From JAEWSN01 sp942493335 (GTDB taxonomy: Bacteria; Bacillota; Clostridia; DSM-8532): a stretch of 64,000 bases of DNA. Positions 48,890 through 57,634 of this stretch are shown piece by piece. The notes under the pieces are model-generated. The model had not been told where the DNA came from and did no database searches. It worked only from the letters and a program-made list of their open reading frames with translations. The position numbers and the translations under genes are program-made. The DNA lies in contig OW818693.1 in the NCBI GenBank assembly GCA_942493335.1, forward strand, positions 3,162,001-3,226,000, given 5' to 3'. Each line of letters opens with the position of its first letter. The first letter of the stretch is position 1.

Positions 48890-49846
48890 TCACAAGCTCG
48901 AGAGCTCCTTGACTTGGATGACCACTTTTCCACATGCGTGACCGGACGCCACATACAGGAATGCGTCGGTGCCTTCGCTGAGTGGATAAGTCCTGTCGAT
49001 CACCGTCTTGAGCTTGCCGTCGGCAACGAGTTGCAGCAGGTAGGCCAGATCTTTCGAATCGGTTTTCGCCATCAACGAACGCATTTTTTTGGAGCCCGCT
49101 GAGAAGGCCGGACCCAGCAGCAAGGCCTGAAAAATCTGCGGGAAGGTTCCGCCAACCATCACATAGGTGCCATTTGATGCCAACAGGCGTCGATAGGCAG
49201 AAAGCGGATGATATCCGTTCACCGCGACAATCAGGTCATATTGTTTGCCGCTTTTTGTGATGTCTTCCTTTGTATAATCAATGACGATGTCAGCGCCCAG
49301 GCCATGTACCAAGTCCGCATTTTTCGTACTGCATACCGCTGTCACGACACCGCCTGAAGCCTTTGCCAACTGGACTGCATACGGGCCTACGCCTCCGCTT
49401 GCTCCATGGATAAGGATCGATTGTCCCGGTTTGACGCCATTGGACACGCGCAGCGCCTGCAGCGCTGTGAGGGCGGCTACCGGTATGGCGGAAGCATCCG
49501 CATCAGTTACACCCACTGGCTTTTTCACAACGGCACTTGCCGGTGCCAGCGCGAATTCCGCCATGCCGCCAAATCCGGCATCCGATGTATCCGCCACCAC
49601 ACTGTCTCCTGGCTGAAACGACTGAACCTTTTTTCCGACAGCTTCAATGGTTCCGGCAAAAGCGTTCCCGAATATTCTGCATTTCGGCACCCCCAGCCCC
49701 ATGCGAAACAGGCGATAATCATTGGCGTTGAGCGACACGGCATGGACTTTGATCAGCACCTCGTTATCCTTGGGTGTGGGTGTTTCCACGTCACGGTATG
49801 AGAAGGGAATCTTCGTCCCATTCTTCACGTACAGGACTGCTTTCAT
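48890..49846 (-). CDS. NAD(P)-dependent oxidoreductase, MDR/quinone-oxidoreductase type
   Basis: A 318-residue medium-chain dehydrogenase. The substrate domain opens KAVLYVKNGTKIPFSYRDVETPTPKDNEVLIKVHAVSLNANDYRL; FGNAFAGTIEAVGKKVQSFQPGD lies at about 60-82; the nucleotide motif ILIHGASGGVGPYAVQLAKASG at about 145-166. It lacks the catalytic and structural zinc Cys sets, as expected for the quinone oxidoreductase branch. GGAGGAGGC before the ATG, which overlaps the stop of the XRE gene by four bases, so it belongs to that leftward operon. Substrate unknown. Confidence 0.88.
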   Translation of the reverse strand: MKAVLYVKNGTKIPFSYRDVETPTPKDNEVLIKVHAVSLNANDYRLFRMGLGVPKCRIFGNAFAGTIEAVGKKVQSFQPGDSVVADTSDAGFGGMAEFALAPASAVVKKPVGVTDADASAIPVAALTALQALRVSNGVKPGQSILIHGASGGVGPYAVQLAKASGGVVTAVCSTKNADLVHGLGADIVIDYTKEDITKSGKQYDLIVAVNGYHPLSAYRRLLASNGTYVMVGGTFPQIFQALLLGPAFSAGSKKMRSLMAKTDSKDLAYLLQLVADGKLKTVIDRTYPLSEGTDAFLYVASGHACGKVVIQVKELSSL

Positions 49847-50073
49847 TTTGCCTCCTCCTTCACTTCGTACCCGAAAACCTCTGTAATCGACACACCGAAG
49901 GCATCAGAGAGGCGAAATGCCAATTCCAGCGTGGGTGAATACTTGCCGGCTTCAATCGACAGGATGGTCTGTCTGGAGACACCTGCTTTTTCTGCGAGGT
50001 CCAATTGCGTCATCTCGCCGGTAAAGAAGCGCAATTTGCGAATGTTGTTCGTGATCTCGAATTTCTTAGCCAT
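49843..50073 (-). CDS. XRE-family small transcriptional regulator
   Basis: A 76-residue helix-turn-helix protein with MTQLDLAEKAGVSRQTILSIEAGKYSPTLELAFRLSDAFGVSITEVF, the typical XRE fold with no other domain. The ATG at 50073 has GGAAAGGG upstream; an earlier ATG at 50091 does not. It overlaps the upstream membrane-protein gene by eight bases and the oxidoreductase gene by four. Small regulators of this kind often control their own operon; the repeats at 50574 and 50616 are the likely site. Confidence 0.9.
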   Translation of the reverse strand: MAKKFEITNNIRKLRFFTGEMTQLDLAEKAGVSRQTILSIEAGKYSPTLELAFRLSDAFGVSITEVFGYEVKEEAK

Positions 50074-50560
50074 TGCTGACACCCTTTCCATAGTAATGGA
50101 GGCTGGTTATGCCTTCCGCCAATGCACCGATATTGAACGAGAGGTACATGATATTGAGTGCCAGCGCAACCGATCGTCCGAACACGATTGCGAAGAGCGC
50201 ACCAACAAACCCGACGCCTGCCAGGGCAAAGCCCACGCGGAGTGACTTCAGCTGGATGAGTTTGTCCATTTCATCTTCCACCATCTCTGCTGCAATTCGC
50301 CGGTTGATGACCTTTTCATCATTCTCCCGTTCCTTCACCGCGATCCCGATGGACAGTGCGATGTGAAACAGAATTTGCAAAAGGATGTTCGCCACAATGC
50401 CGATGCCAATGAAGATGAGCATTGTCTTCGCCCAAAAGGCGACATCCCCCGCTGCGATTGAACCAGCATTGTACTTGCTCAACCCGTAAATGCAATAGGC
50501 CGCCAAGATGCCAAGGCCAATGATGAGACTAAATAGGGTTCTTTTACTTTGATAACTCAT
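50066..50560 (-). CDS. Four-segment membrane protein paired with the XRE regulator
   Basis: A 164-residue protein with four membrane segments (about 8-26, 42-70, 107-128, 133-152) and a charged cytoplasmic loop at about 75-105 (KERENDEKVINRRIAAEMVEDEMDK). Such proteins are often found directly upstream of a short XRE regulator in Bacillota. Function not known; sensing or sequestering the regulator is possible. The ATG at 50560 follows AAAGGAGA. Confidence 0.7.
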   Translation of the reverse strand: MSYQSKRTLFSLIIGLGILAAYCIYGLSKYNAGSIAAGDVAFWAKTMLIFIGIGIVANILLQILFHIALSIGIAVKERENDEKVINRRIAAEMVEDEMDKLIQLKSLRVGFALAGVGFVGALFAIVFGRSVALALNIMYLSFNIGALAEGITSLHYYGKGVSNG

Positions 50561-50573
50561 AAGATACGTTCTC

Positions 50574-50631
50574 CTTTACACTAAGTAATAAACTATATTC
50601 ATAATGTATAACAAACTTTACACGATGTCAA
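50574..50631 (-). promoter_or_regulatory. Promoter and repeated GTGTAAAG motif of the membrane-protein/XRE operon
   Basis: On the minus strand: TTGACA at 50631-50626, TACATT at 50608-50603, spacer exactly 17. GTGTAAAG occurs at 50623-50616, just after the -35, and again at 50581-50574, over the ribosome site. This is a likely autoregulatory site for the XRE protein. The rest of the 327-base gap to 50887 has no gene. Confidence 0.7.
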
Positions 50632-50887
50632 CGGTGTTAGACAAAATATTTGACTGGCATGGAAATCGAGGAAGGATGCATATGGCTACAACCGTCGCAT
50701 CCGGGTTGTCGTCCCCGCGGAGCCGTACTCATGTTCCATGATGAACCATCCTTGGTGTATCCCCTGTCGCGATTTTAGCGATACACTGAGAGCGAATAGC
50801 GGTTGCGCTCTTCGGTGCTTCCGGTCATGCCGGCAGCAAACATTGTATCTGATGACAGGGTTGATCCCTGAATGAAAGGAAATGCCT

Positions 50888-51994
50888 ATGATGAAACTCG
50901 AGTATCTTCATGACAAGCGCGCCATGGTCCATGACATCCTACGTCGCTGGCCGCATGATGCGGATCGTCTCGACTGGCTGGATCGGTATCGCATTTCCGC
51001 GAACGCCGTCTATCCATTCTCAAGCGGCGGCAAGCTGCATTTTCTGCGGTTTTCTCCCGTTGCAGAGAAGCGGGACGGGCAGCTGCGGGCGGAATTGGAT
51101 TGGCTCCGGTTCCTGACGGAGAAAGGCGTGGCGGTGAATGTCCCAGTTCCGTCCCTCGCGGGAAACGTAACGGAACAGATGGAAACGGAATGGGGCGCAT
51201 GTGCCGCCTGCGTGTTTGAAGGCGTCGAGGGGCAGCGGTATGACTGGATGGACTGGGATCCGCTTCCGGAAGAAGCACTCCGTGCTGCCGGTGTCACCCT
51301 GGCCCGGTTGCATGAGGCGGGCAAAGATAGGATGCGGGAGACGGGGAAGCAACAACCGTGGGATTGGCGGGAGGTTCTGAACTGGTGCGAACAGACCGTT
51401 TCCATGATCCCGCGGTTACCAGAAGGTGCTCTGGGCGTGGATGACACAGGCAGTCCGTGGCCGGAAGAATTGGTGGATCAGGAAGCTGTACACGCGGCAG
51501 TCGAGAGGCTTCGGACGGTTTTCGGGAAATTGTCGGCCACTCCGGAGGCATACGGTCCCATCCATTACGATTTTGAGATGGACAACCTGTTCTGGCAATC
51601 GGAGAAGAACCGTTGCGTGCCCATCGATTTCGATGATCTCATGCTTCATTGGTATGCACTTGATCTCATCAAGACGCTCGAAAGCATCCGGGATACGATG
51701 GCGGATGAGCGGGAAGAATCCGGAGCCCCTTCAGATGACCCGATTTGGTCTGAAGCAACAGTAAAAGCGGAGACTTGCCTGCTCGAAGGCTACCAGTCAG
51801 TGCGTGCGATTCCGGAATGCCTCCATGAGCAGCAGCCGGCCTTTTCACAATTCGCAGGCCTTTATGGCTATGCGCGCATTCTGCATTCCGTGCGGCAGGT
51901 GGCTCCGGAGGAGCCTGAATGGATGACCGGGCTGCGGACCCATTTGCGCGATTTGCTTGCACAGCGCAAGGAGATTTGGAACCGGATCTCCTGA
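50888..51994 (+). CDS. Aminoglycoside-phosphotransferase/choline-kinase-like protein
   Basis: A 368-residue kinase-fold protein. The catalytic loop IHYDFEMDNLFW matches the APH HxDxxxxN motif (about residue 222) and PIDFDDL holds the metal-binding Asp near 242. The N-terminal lobe is short and has FLRFSPVAEKRDGQLRAELDWLRFLTEKGV with the likely ATP-site Lys and Glu. The family phosphorylates small molecules (choline, sugars, antibiotics, spore-coat factors), and the substrate cannot be told from sequence. No resistance role is implied. The start at 50888 is the ATG with proper spacing from AAAGGA. Confidence 0.78.
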   Translation: MMKLEYLHDKRAMVHDILRRWPHDADRLDWLDRYRISANAVYPFSSGGKLHFLRFSPVAEKRDGQLRAELDWLRFLTEKGVAVNVPVPSLAGNVTEQMETEWGACAACVFEGVEGQRYDWMDWDPLPEEALRAAGVTLARLHEAGKDRMRETGKQQPWDWREVLNWCEQTVSMIPRLPEGALGVDDTGSPWPEELVDQEAVHAAVERLRTVFGKLSATPEAYGPIHYDFEMDNLFWQSEKNRCVPIDFDDLMLHWYALDLIKTLESIRDTMADEREESGAPSDDPIWSEATVKAETCLLEGYQSVRAIPECLHEQQPAFSQFAGLYGYARILHSVRQVAPEEPEWMTGLRTHLRDLLAQRKEIWNRIS

Positions 51995-52106
51995 GACTGT
52001 TGGGAATGCACTCTCTTTTTGGTTGGAAGCGCAATATCAGGATCCCCAGAGGCTGTAGGAATTGCCTGTTCCCTGCCGTCTGAGAATGCGGTATGGAAAA
52101 TCATCC

Positions 52107-52811
52107 TCAGTAATAAATGGGCCGGCTTCCGCTGATACTCTCTTGAAGCGTTGCGGTCAGACAGCTGACCGCGCCTGGGAAGTCGCGCTTTTCCAGGCAT
52201 GCACACAGCGCGTTCGTGTTCTCATAGAGCGCCGCTGTTCCGTACAATGCGCAGAAACGCTGCCACAAGGTATGCGTCAGGGATTTGAAGGAGCTGAAGA
52301 TGATCGGGAGTAACGTGTTTCCTGAAAAAAGCGCAAGCCTGTGCTGGAATTCGTAGGCCTGGCGAATGGCATCATCACTGGTCTTTGCGAGCAGGATGGC
52401 CTCGGTGCTTTCGCGCAGCTGCGTCAGCTCCTCCTCTGTGATGCGTGCGGCACATAGCTCCACGGCGAGGGAGTCCAGCGCAAGGCGCAACTCCAGAATC
52501 GACTTGATCTCCTCACGGCGCAGCATGCCGCCGTTATAGGAGACAATGGAAAGAAAAGCCTCAATCGTTCCGTTGCGGCGATAGTCCGCGACAAAGGTTC
52601 CGATTCTTGGGCGGATAACGAGAAACCCTTTGCGTGCCAGCTCGACGATCCCCGTGTTGACCACGGCCCGGCTGATCTGCATGGTTTCGGCCAGTTCGCG
52701 TTCCGGAGGCAGTGCGGTACCCACCGGCAGCCGTCCGGACAGAATCATGGACTCCATTTCCTTGATGAACAGTTCCTTGAGGGTCGGTGCGCTCAGTTTT
52801 GTAAATTCCAT
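52107..52811 (-). CDS. GntR-family transcriptional regulator, FadR subgroup
   Basis: A 234-residue regulator. An N-terminal winged helix (about 8-75) reads LPPERELAETMQISRAVVNTGIVELARKGFLVIRPRIGTFV; the rest is an all-helical FCD-type effector domain (about 95-225). It is divergent from the DUF5692-like/hypB operon and has the matching operators in the shared promoter region (52876-52886 and 53028-53044). FCD effector domains bind metal and small carboxylates, so the effector could be a metabolite related to that operon. Start at 52811 with GGAGGAAC upstream. Confidence 0.9.
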   Translation of the reverse strand: MEFTKLSAPTLKELFIKEMESMILSGRLPVGTALPPERELAETMQISRAVVNTGIVELARKGFLVIRPRIGTFVADYRRNGTIEAFLSIVSYNGGMLRREEIKSILELRLALDSLAVELCAARITEEELTQLRESTEAILLAKTSDDAIRQAYEFQHRLALFSGNTLLPIIFSSFKSLTHTLWQRFCALYGTAALYENTNALCACLEKRDFPGAVSCLTATLQESISGSRPIYY

Positions 52812-52875
52812 GAAAGGTTCCTCCGGCAACGGGAAATCTGGGTGCGGGTTCAGCGGTTCTGTTCGACGTTGTCAC

Positions 52876-52930
52876 TGGTTCAACCAAAGACCACGAAGGT
52901 GATTTTATCATGCACACGGCAGCGATTCAA
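52876..52930 (-). promoter_or_regulatory. Promoter and operator of the FadR-type regulator gene
   Basis: On the minus strand: TTGAAT at 52930-52925, TAAAAT at 52907-52902, spacer 17. The operator TGGTTCAACCA (52876-52886), an 11-bp palindrome, lies about 20 bases after the -10. It shares GTTGTCAC upstream with the other operator, so the gene is likely autoregulated. Confidence 0.7.
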
Positions 52931-52980
52931 TCGAATTATCTTAGGAAGATGCATAAAACAAACCAATTTCAATGTGTCGA

Positions 52981-53044
52981 TTGACAATGGAAAGTCAAGA
53001 GTGTTATGTTGTTAACAATGTTGTCACTTCTGGTTCAACCAGAA
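52981..53044 (+). promoter_or_regulatory. Promoter and 17-bp palindromic operator of the hypB/hypA operon
   Basis: TTGACA at 52981-52986 and TATGTT at 53005-53010, spacer 18. Downstream, TTCTGGTTCAACCAGAA at 53028-53044 is a perfect palindrome around a central C, preceded by GTTGTCAC. It lies just after the likely start of transcription, the place for simple repression by the divergent GntR-family protein. Confidence 0.75.
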
Positions 53045-53130
53045 AGGACCTCTGCGCCGAAAGGTTTGCCGCATCGGGTGTAGAACGCATTGTATCGAAG
53101 AAAAACCATTGAAATCGGGAGGGTGTTCTC

Positions 53131-54156
53131 ATGTTCACATTCAATTATGCCGAGGGAGCCGATGTCGTTTCGTCCTTACTGGTCTGGTTGTGCGTGTTTT
53201 CCGCTCTGTTTGCGCTCAATGAAGCCACCCGCCGGTTCAAATGGGTGGGTTTCGGAACCTTCTTTGTGCTGCCGGTGGTGCTGTCCGTCGTATGGTTCAC
53301 CGTGCTGAAGGAAAGCACCTATACGGACTGGTTCCATCTTGCCAAGGTCTATTCCTCCACGGCGGGATGCATCGGCTTCTGGCTCATCCGTCACCTTTCC
53401 GGCAAACGGAAGGATGGCAGCACCTGGCGTCTTGCAGACAAGAAGCTTGCGCTTCTTTTTCCTCCGTTCATTCTCGCTGTGAACATTCTGGAAGCATGCG
53501 CGCGTGATCTTCAAGTAGGGATCCAGTATGCAACCATGGCGCTGGACAAGACCGCGGATTCCCCTGTGATGCTCATGGGAGGCTCCTGGAACTACATGAA
53601 TGCCATCGCGGGCATCCTGAACATCATCACCATCACAGGGTGGTTCGGCATCGTCCTTCGCAAGGAAACCAAAACGGATGGAAGCCGGGACATGCTGTGG
53701 CCGGACATGCTGTGGTTCTGGATCATCGCATATGATCTTTGGAATTTCGCCTACACCTACAACTGCCTGCCGAATCACTCCTGGTATGCCGGGTTTGCCT
53801 TGCTTCTGGCACCAACGCTCTGCGCGTTCACCCTTGGCAAAGGCGCATGGCTGCAGCACCGTGCTCAGACCCTTTCCCTGTGGTGCATGTTTGCCCAGAC
53901 GTTCCCGCTGTTCCAGGATGCCGGCAAGTTCCGCGTGGATTCCACCTACAACCCCACCATCTACTTTGTTGTGAGCCTGCTGGCACTGTCGGTGAATGTG
54001 GCCGTACTGGTCTATATGATTTACAAGATGCGTAAAACCCGTCGCAACCCATATGCCGGTGAACTGTATACCGACTTGTCGCAATACGCGAAGCTTGCCC
54101 AGCTGGCCGAACCCAAAATTGCCCGGCCGGCCGCAGCCAAGAGGAATATTGCATGA
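53131..54156 (+). CDS. Multi-pass membrane protein, DUF5692-like, first gene of hyp operon
   Basis: A 341-residue membrane protein with about nine hydrophobic segments and many conserved-looking Trp, His, Asn and Tyr residues in the loops. Examples are WNYMNAIAGILNIITITGWFGIVLRKE, then WPDMLWFWIIAYDLWNFAYTYNCLPNHSWYAGFALLLAPTLCAF. It looks like the uncharacterised Bacillota family DUF5692, a recollection not checked. There is no signal peptide and the last ~45 residues are soluble (Ala/Lys-rich). The operon partners HypB, a large Fe-S/FAD protein and HypA overlap in turn. Inference: a membrane part of a nickel-linked redox or transport system. GGGAGGG before the ATG. Confidence 0.65.
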   Translation: MFTFNYAEGADVVSSLLVWLCVFSALFALNEATRRFKWVGFGTFFVLPVVLSVVWFTVLKESTYTDWFHLAKVYSSTAGCIGFWLIRHLSGKRKDGSTWRLADKKLALLFPPFILAVNILEACARDLQVGIQYATMALDKTADSPVMLMGGSWNYMNAIAGILNIITITGWFGIVLRKETKTDGSRDMLWPDMLWFWIIAYDLWNFAYTYNCLPNHSWYAGFALLLAPTLCAFTLGKGAWLQHRAQTLSLWCMFAQTFPLFQDAGKFRVDSTYNPTIYFVVSLLALSVNVAVLVYMIYKMRKTRRNPYAGELYTDLSQYAKLAQLAEPKIARPAAAKRNIA

Positions 54157-54830
54157 ATGAATTCAAGATCCTGGAGATCAAGCAGAGCGTCTTCGAGAGC
54201 AACGATCGGGAAGCTGACAAATTGCGTGCGGAACTGAAAGAACGCGGCGTGTTTCTGCTGAACCTGATGTCTTCTCCCGGCGCGGGAAAGACTACGACCT
54301 TGCGTGGCACGATTTCCCGTTTGAAGGATGAATTTGTCATGGGCGTCATGGAAGCGGACATTGATTCCGATGTGGATGCCCGCGCCATTGCGGAAACCGG
54401 TGTGAAAGTGATTCAGCTGCATACCGGAGGCATGTGCCACCTGGACGCCGGCATGACACGGCAGGGCCTGGAAGGTCTTGATGTGGAAGGTGTGGATCTC
54501 GCCATTCTGGAGAATGTCGGGAATCTGGTCTGTCCGGCGGAGTTCGACACCGGTTCGATCAAGAATGCGATGATTCTGTCCGTGCCGGAAGGCGATGACA
54601 AGCCGCTGAAGTATCCCCTGATGTTCACGATCTGCGATGTGGTGCTGGTCAACAAGATCGACGTGCTGCCATACTTTGACTTCAACCTCGAGGCGGTCCG
54701 CGCACGTGTGGCAAAACTCAACCCCAACGCAAAGATCCTGCCGATTTGCGCCAAGACGGGCGAGGGCTTGGATGAATTCGCGGACTGGCTTCGCTGTGAA
54801 GTGAAGAACTGGCAAGGAGAAGCGAAATGA
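54153..54830 (+). CDS. hypB: HypB, nickel-delivery GTPase
   Basis: A 225-residue GTPase that with HypA loads nickel into NiFe hydrogenase. LMSSPGAGKTTTLRGTI is the P-loop (about residues 38-54), MEADIDSDVDARAIAETGVK follows, HTGGMCHLDAGM holds the metal-binding Cys-His pair at the G-domain dimer interface, and NKIDVLPYFDF is the guanine-specifying motif. It lacks both the His-rich tract and the N-terminal Cys cluster of some HypB proteins, so it stores no nickel and relies on HypA. Overlaps the membrane gene by four bases and the FAD gene by four. No HypC, D, E, F or hydrogenase is in the window. Confidence 0.95.
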   Translation: MNEFKILEIKQSVFESNDREADKLRAELKERGVFLLNLMSSPGAGKTTTLRGTISRLKDEFVMGVMEADIDSDVDARAIAETGVKVIQLHTGGMCHLDAGMTRQGLEGLDVEGVDLAILENVGNLVCPAEFDTGSIKNAMILSVPEGDDKPLKYPLMFTICDVVLVNKIDVLPYFDFNLEAVRARVAKLNPNAKILPICAKTGEGLDEFADWLRCEVKNWQGEAK

Positions 54831-57634
54831 CGGAGAAGCGCATGGAGAAGATACAGACGGGAACCCAGCAATCGCCCGATCCATCACAGATTCGCGCAGG
54901 AAACCCCAAAATTCTCGCACTGGCGAACCACATCGGCCGCAAGAAGCCCGGCGCGAAGGATGTCTATAACTACGAAGCGCCGGAATACATGATTCTCGAG
55001 CCCGTTGTGACCGACGGAATGGCTGAAGTCTGCATGACCATGGCCATCCGGGAGAAAGTCACGGCGGAGACTGTCAGCCAGCGTTGCGGACGCTCGGCGG
55101 AGGAATGTCACCGGCTGCTTCTGGAACTTGCCGATGTGGGGGTCTGCTTCGTCAATACGATCGACGGCAAGGATACCTTCTGGTATGACACCTGGGTACC
55201 GGGCATCATGGAAATGATGAACAACCATCCCACAAATCCGCAGAAATATCCGCAGATCGCGGAAGCCTTCGAGGCGTACGGACGGATTCGCGGCGCCAAG
55301 ACGGCGGGCATGACACCGGTCGGCATCGGATTGATGCGCGTGATCCCCATCGAACAGGCCATCGACGGCGAAAGCCGCCGGGTCTCCTACGAGGAGATCT
55401 CCAAGCACATCGAGGAGCACAATCTTTTTTCCGTTTCCAACTGCTCCTGCCGGACCGCGCGCGAAGTCATGGGCGAAGGATGCGGACACCTGAAGGAAGA
55501 CATGTGCATCCAGATGGGTCATGCGGCTGAATATTACATTCGGACCGGCCGTGGACGCCAGGTGGAAAAGCCGGAAGTCTACGAAATTCTTCGCAGAGCC
55601 GAGGAAAACGGCCTGATGCATGAAATCCCGAACCTCGACGGGGACGGGAAGACGCACGCCATCTGCAACTGCTGCGGCTGCGGCTGTCTGTCGCTGCGCA
55701 CCGCGGAGATGTTCCTCAACGCGGACATGGTCCGGTCCAACTATGTTTCAAAGGTAGACCGTGAAAAGTGCGTGGCTTGCGGACAGTGTGTGGAAAACTG
55801 TCCGGTCAACGCCTTGCAGCTTGGACAGAGGGTCGATTCATCGAAGCCGTTTGTGAAGGAACTTCTGCGGGATGAGACCCCGCGTGATACGGAATGGACC
55901 GCGGACCACTGGAACTCGGATTACCGCACGAACCGGAAGAATGTTGTGGAGAGCGGCACCGCGCCTTGCAAGACGGAGTGCCCGGCACACATCGGCATCC
56001 AGGGGTATCTGAAACTGGCCGCACAAGGTAAATACACCGAGGCCTTGGAACTCATCAAGCGGGAGAATCCGTTCCCTGCGGTCTGCGGAAGAATTTGCAA
56101 TCGGCGGTGCGAGTTTGCCTGCACACGCGGGGACATCGATGAACCGATTGCAATCGATGAGGTCAAGCGGTTCATCGCCGAGCAGGATCTGAACGGGGAG
56201 CGGCGGTTTGTCCCGAAGAAGCGGCATGACTATGGAAAGAAAATCGCCGTGATCGGCGGCGGGCCGGCAGGACTCTCCTGCGCTTACTATCTAGCGATCG
56301 ACGGTTACAAGGTCAGCGTGTTTGAGAAGCAGGAACGTCCCGGTGGCATGCTGACGTTCGGAATTCCTTCCTTCCGCCTGCAGAAGGATGTTGTGGAGGC
56401 GGAGATCGACGTGCTGCGCGAGCTGGGCGTTGCCTTCCGCACAGGCGTGGAGGTTGGCCGTGATGTGACCCTTGCCGCGCTGCGGGAACAGGGCTTTGAG
56501 GCCTTCTACCTCGCCATCGGCGCACAGGGCGGACGCAAACTGGGCGTGGACGGAGAAGACGCGGAAGGCGTGCTGTCCGGCATTGATTTCGTGCGTCGCG
56601 TGAACCTCGGCGAGGAAATCACCCTGTCCGGAAAGGTCGTCGTCATTGGCGGCGGCAATGTCGCCATTGATGTGGCGCGCACCGCGGCCCGTGTGGAAGC
56701 GGATACGGTCACGATGGTCTGCCTGGAAAGCGCATCGGAGATGCCTGCCTCGCCGGACGAGGTGGAAGAAGCGAAGCACGAGGGCGTCTGCATTGAGAAC
56801 GGTTGGGGGCCTGCCGGATTCATGATGGAGAACGGCCGGGTGACGGGTGTGAAGTTCCGTCGCTGCACGTCCGTTTTCGACCAGAACAAACGGTTCGCCC
56901 CGGTATACGACGAATCGGACACGAGGGTCGTGGAGGCGGACTGGGTGCTGCTTTCCATCGGACAGTCCATCGAATGGGGCGATCTGCTCGCGGGAACCGC
57001 AGTGGCCTGCAACCGAAACGGAACCGTTCAGGCGGACGCATTCACCTATCAGACAGCGGAGCCGGACATCTTCGTGGGCGGCGATGCGCTGACCGGCCCA
57101 AGATTCGCCATTGACGCCATCGCGGCGGGCAAGCAGGGAGCCATTTCCATTCATCGCCATGTCCAACCCGGTCAGAGTCTTGTGTTTGGCAGAGACCGGC
57201 ATGACTACAAGGCGCTGGACAAGGAATCGCTGCTGCTGGAAAGTTATGACCGCATGCCCCGGCAGAAGGCGCAGAATACTGCAACAGCCGCAATAACGCA
57301 TACTCAGGCTAAAACCGACGAAAGCGGAATCACCAAGCATGCTTTCACGGATGAACGCGGCACGTTCACCGAAGCGCAGGTGCGCAAGGAAACCGAACGC
57401 TGCCTCGGCTGCGGCGCTGTGGTTGTGGACGAGTTCCTGTGCGTGGGCTGCGGCCAATGCACCACCAAGTGCAAGTTCGAGGCCATCACTTTGACCCGTC
57501 GATACGATGGGGAAGGGGTTTCCCTGTTCGACATGAAGAAGGCCATCGTGCCGCATGTCATCAAGCGGAAGTTGAAGATCAAGCTCAAGGAAATCAGCAA
57601 AACGTTCCGGAAGAAGGAGCGGACCCATGCATGA
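54827..57634 (+). CDS. Large Fe-S/FAD/NAD(P) oxidoreductase with GltD-like core
   Basis: A 935-residue cytoplasmic multidomain redox protein. Residues about 1-300 resemble Fe-S proteins with a winged-helix start and the motifs NCSCRTA, CNCCGCGC. A 4Fe-4S ferredoxin motif CVACGQCVENCP lies at about 316-330. Residues about 385-460 have CPAHIGIQGYLKLAAQGKY and FPAVCGRICNRRCEFACTR, the Fe-S domain of the GltD family. The FAD motif AVIGGGPAGLSCAYYL is near 475 and the NAD(P) motif VVVIGGGNVAIDVAR near 605. A second ferredoxin pair (CLGCGAVVV..., CVGCGQCTTKC) ends the protein. This is an electron-bifurcating-like or redox-hub layout. It lies between hypB and hypA, overlapping both, so a joint role with nickel delivery is likely. 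Confidence 0.85.
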   Translation: MTEKRMEKIQTGTQQSPDPSQIRAGNPKILALANHIGRKKPGAKDVYNYEAPEYMILEPVVTDGMAEVCMTMAIREKVTAETVSQRCGRSAEECHRLLLELADVGVCFVNTIDGKDTFWYDTWVPGIMEMMNNHPTNPQKYPQIAEAFEAYGRIRGAKTAGMTPVGIGLMRVIPIEQAIDGESRRVSYEEISKHIEEHNLFSVSNCSCRTAREVMGEGCGHLKEDMCIQMGHAAEYYIRTGRGRQVEKPEVYEILRRAEENGLMHEIPNLDGDGKTHAICNCCGCGCLSLRTAEMFLNADMVRSNYVSKVDREKCVACGQCVENCPVNALQLGQRVDSSKPFVKELLRDETPRDTEWTADHWNSDYRTNRKNVVESGTAPCKTECPAHIGIQGYLKLAAQGKYTEALELIKRENPFPAVCGRICNRRCEFACTRGDIDEPIAIDEVKRFIAEQDLNGERRFVPKKRHDYGKKIAVIGGGPAGLSCAYYLAIDGYKVSVFEKQERPGGMLTFGIPSFRLQKDVVEAEIDVLRELGVAFRTGVEVGRDVTLAALREQGFEAFYLAIGAQGGRKLGVDGEDAEGVLSGIDFVRRVNLGEEITLSGKVVVIGGGNVAIDVARTAARVEADTVTMVCLESASEMPASPDEVEEAKHEGVCIENGWGPAGFMMENGRVTGVKFRRCTSVFDQNKRFAPVYDESDTRVVEADWVLLSIGQSIEWGDLLAGTAVACNRNGTVQADAFTYQTAEPDIFVGGDALTGPRFAIDAIAAGKQGAISIHRHVQPGQSLVFGRDRHDYKALDKESLLLESYDRMPRQKAQNTATAAITHTQAKTDESGITKHAFTDERGTFTEAQVRKETERCLGCGAVVVDEFLCVGCGQCTTKCKFEAITLTRRYDGEGVSLFDMKKAIVPHVIKRKLKIKLKEISKTFRKKERTHA

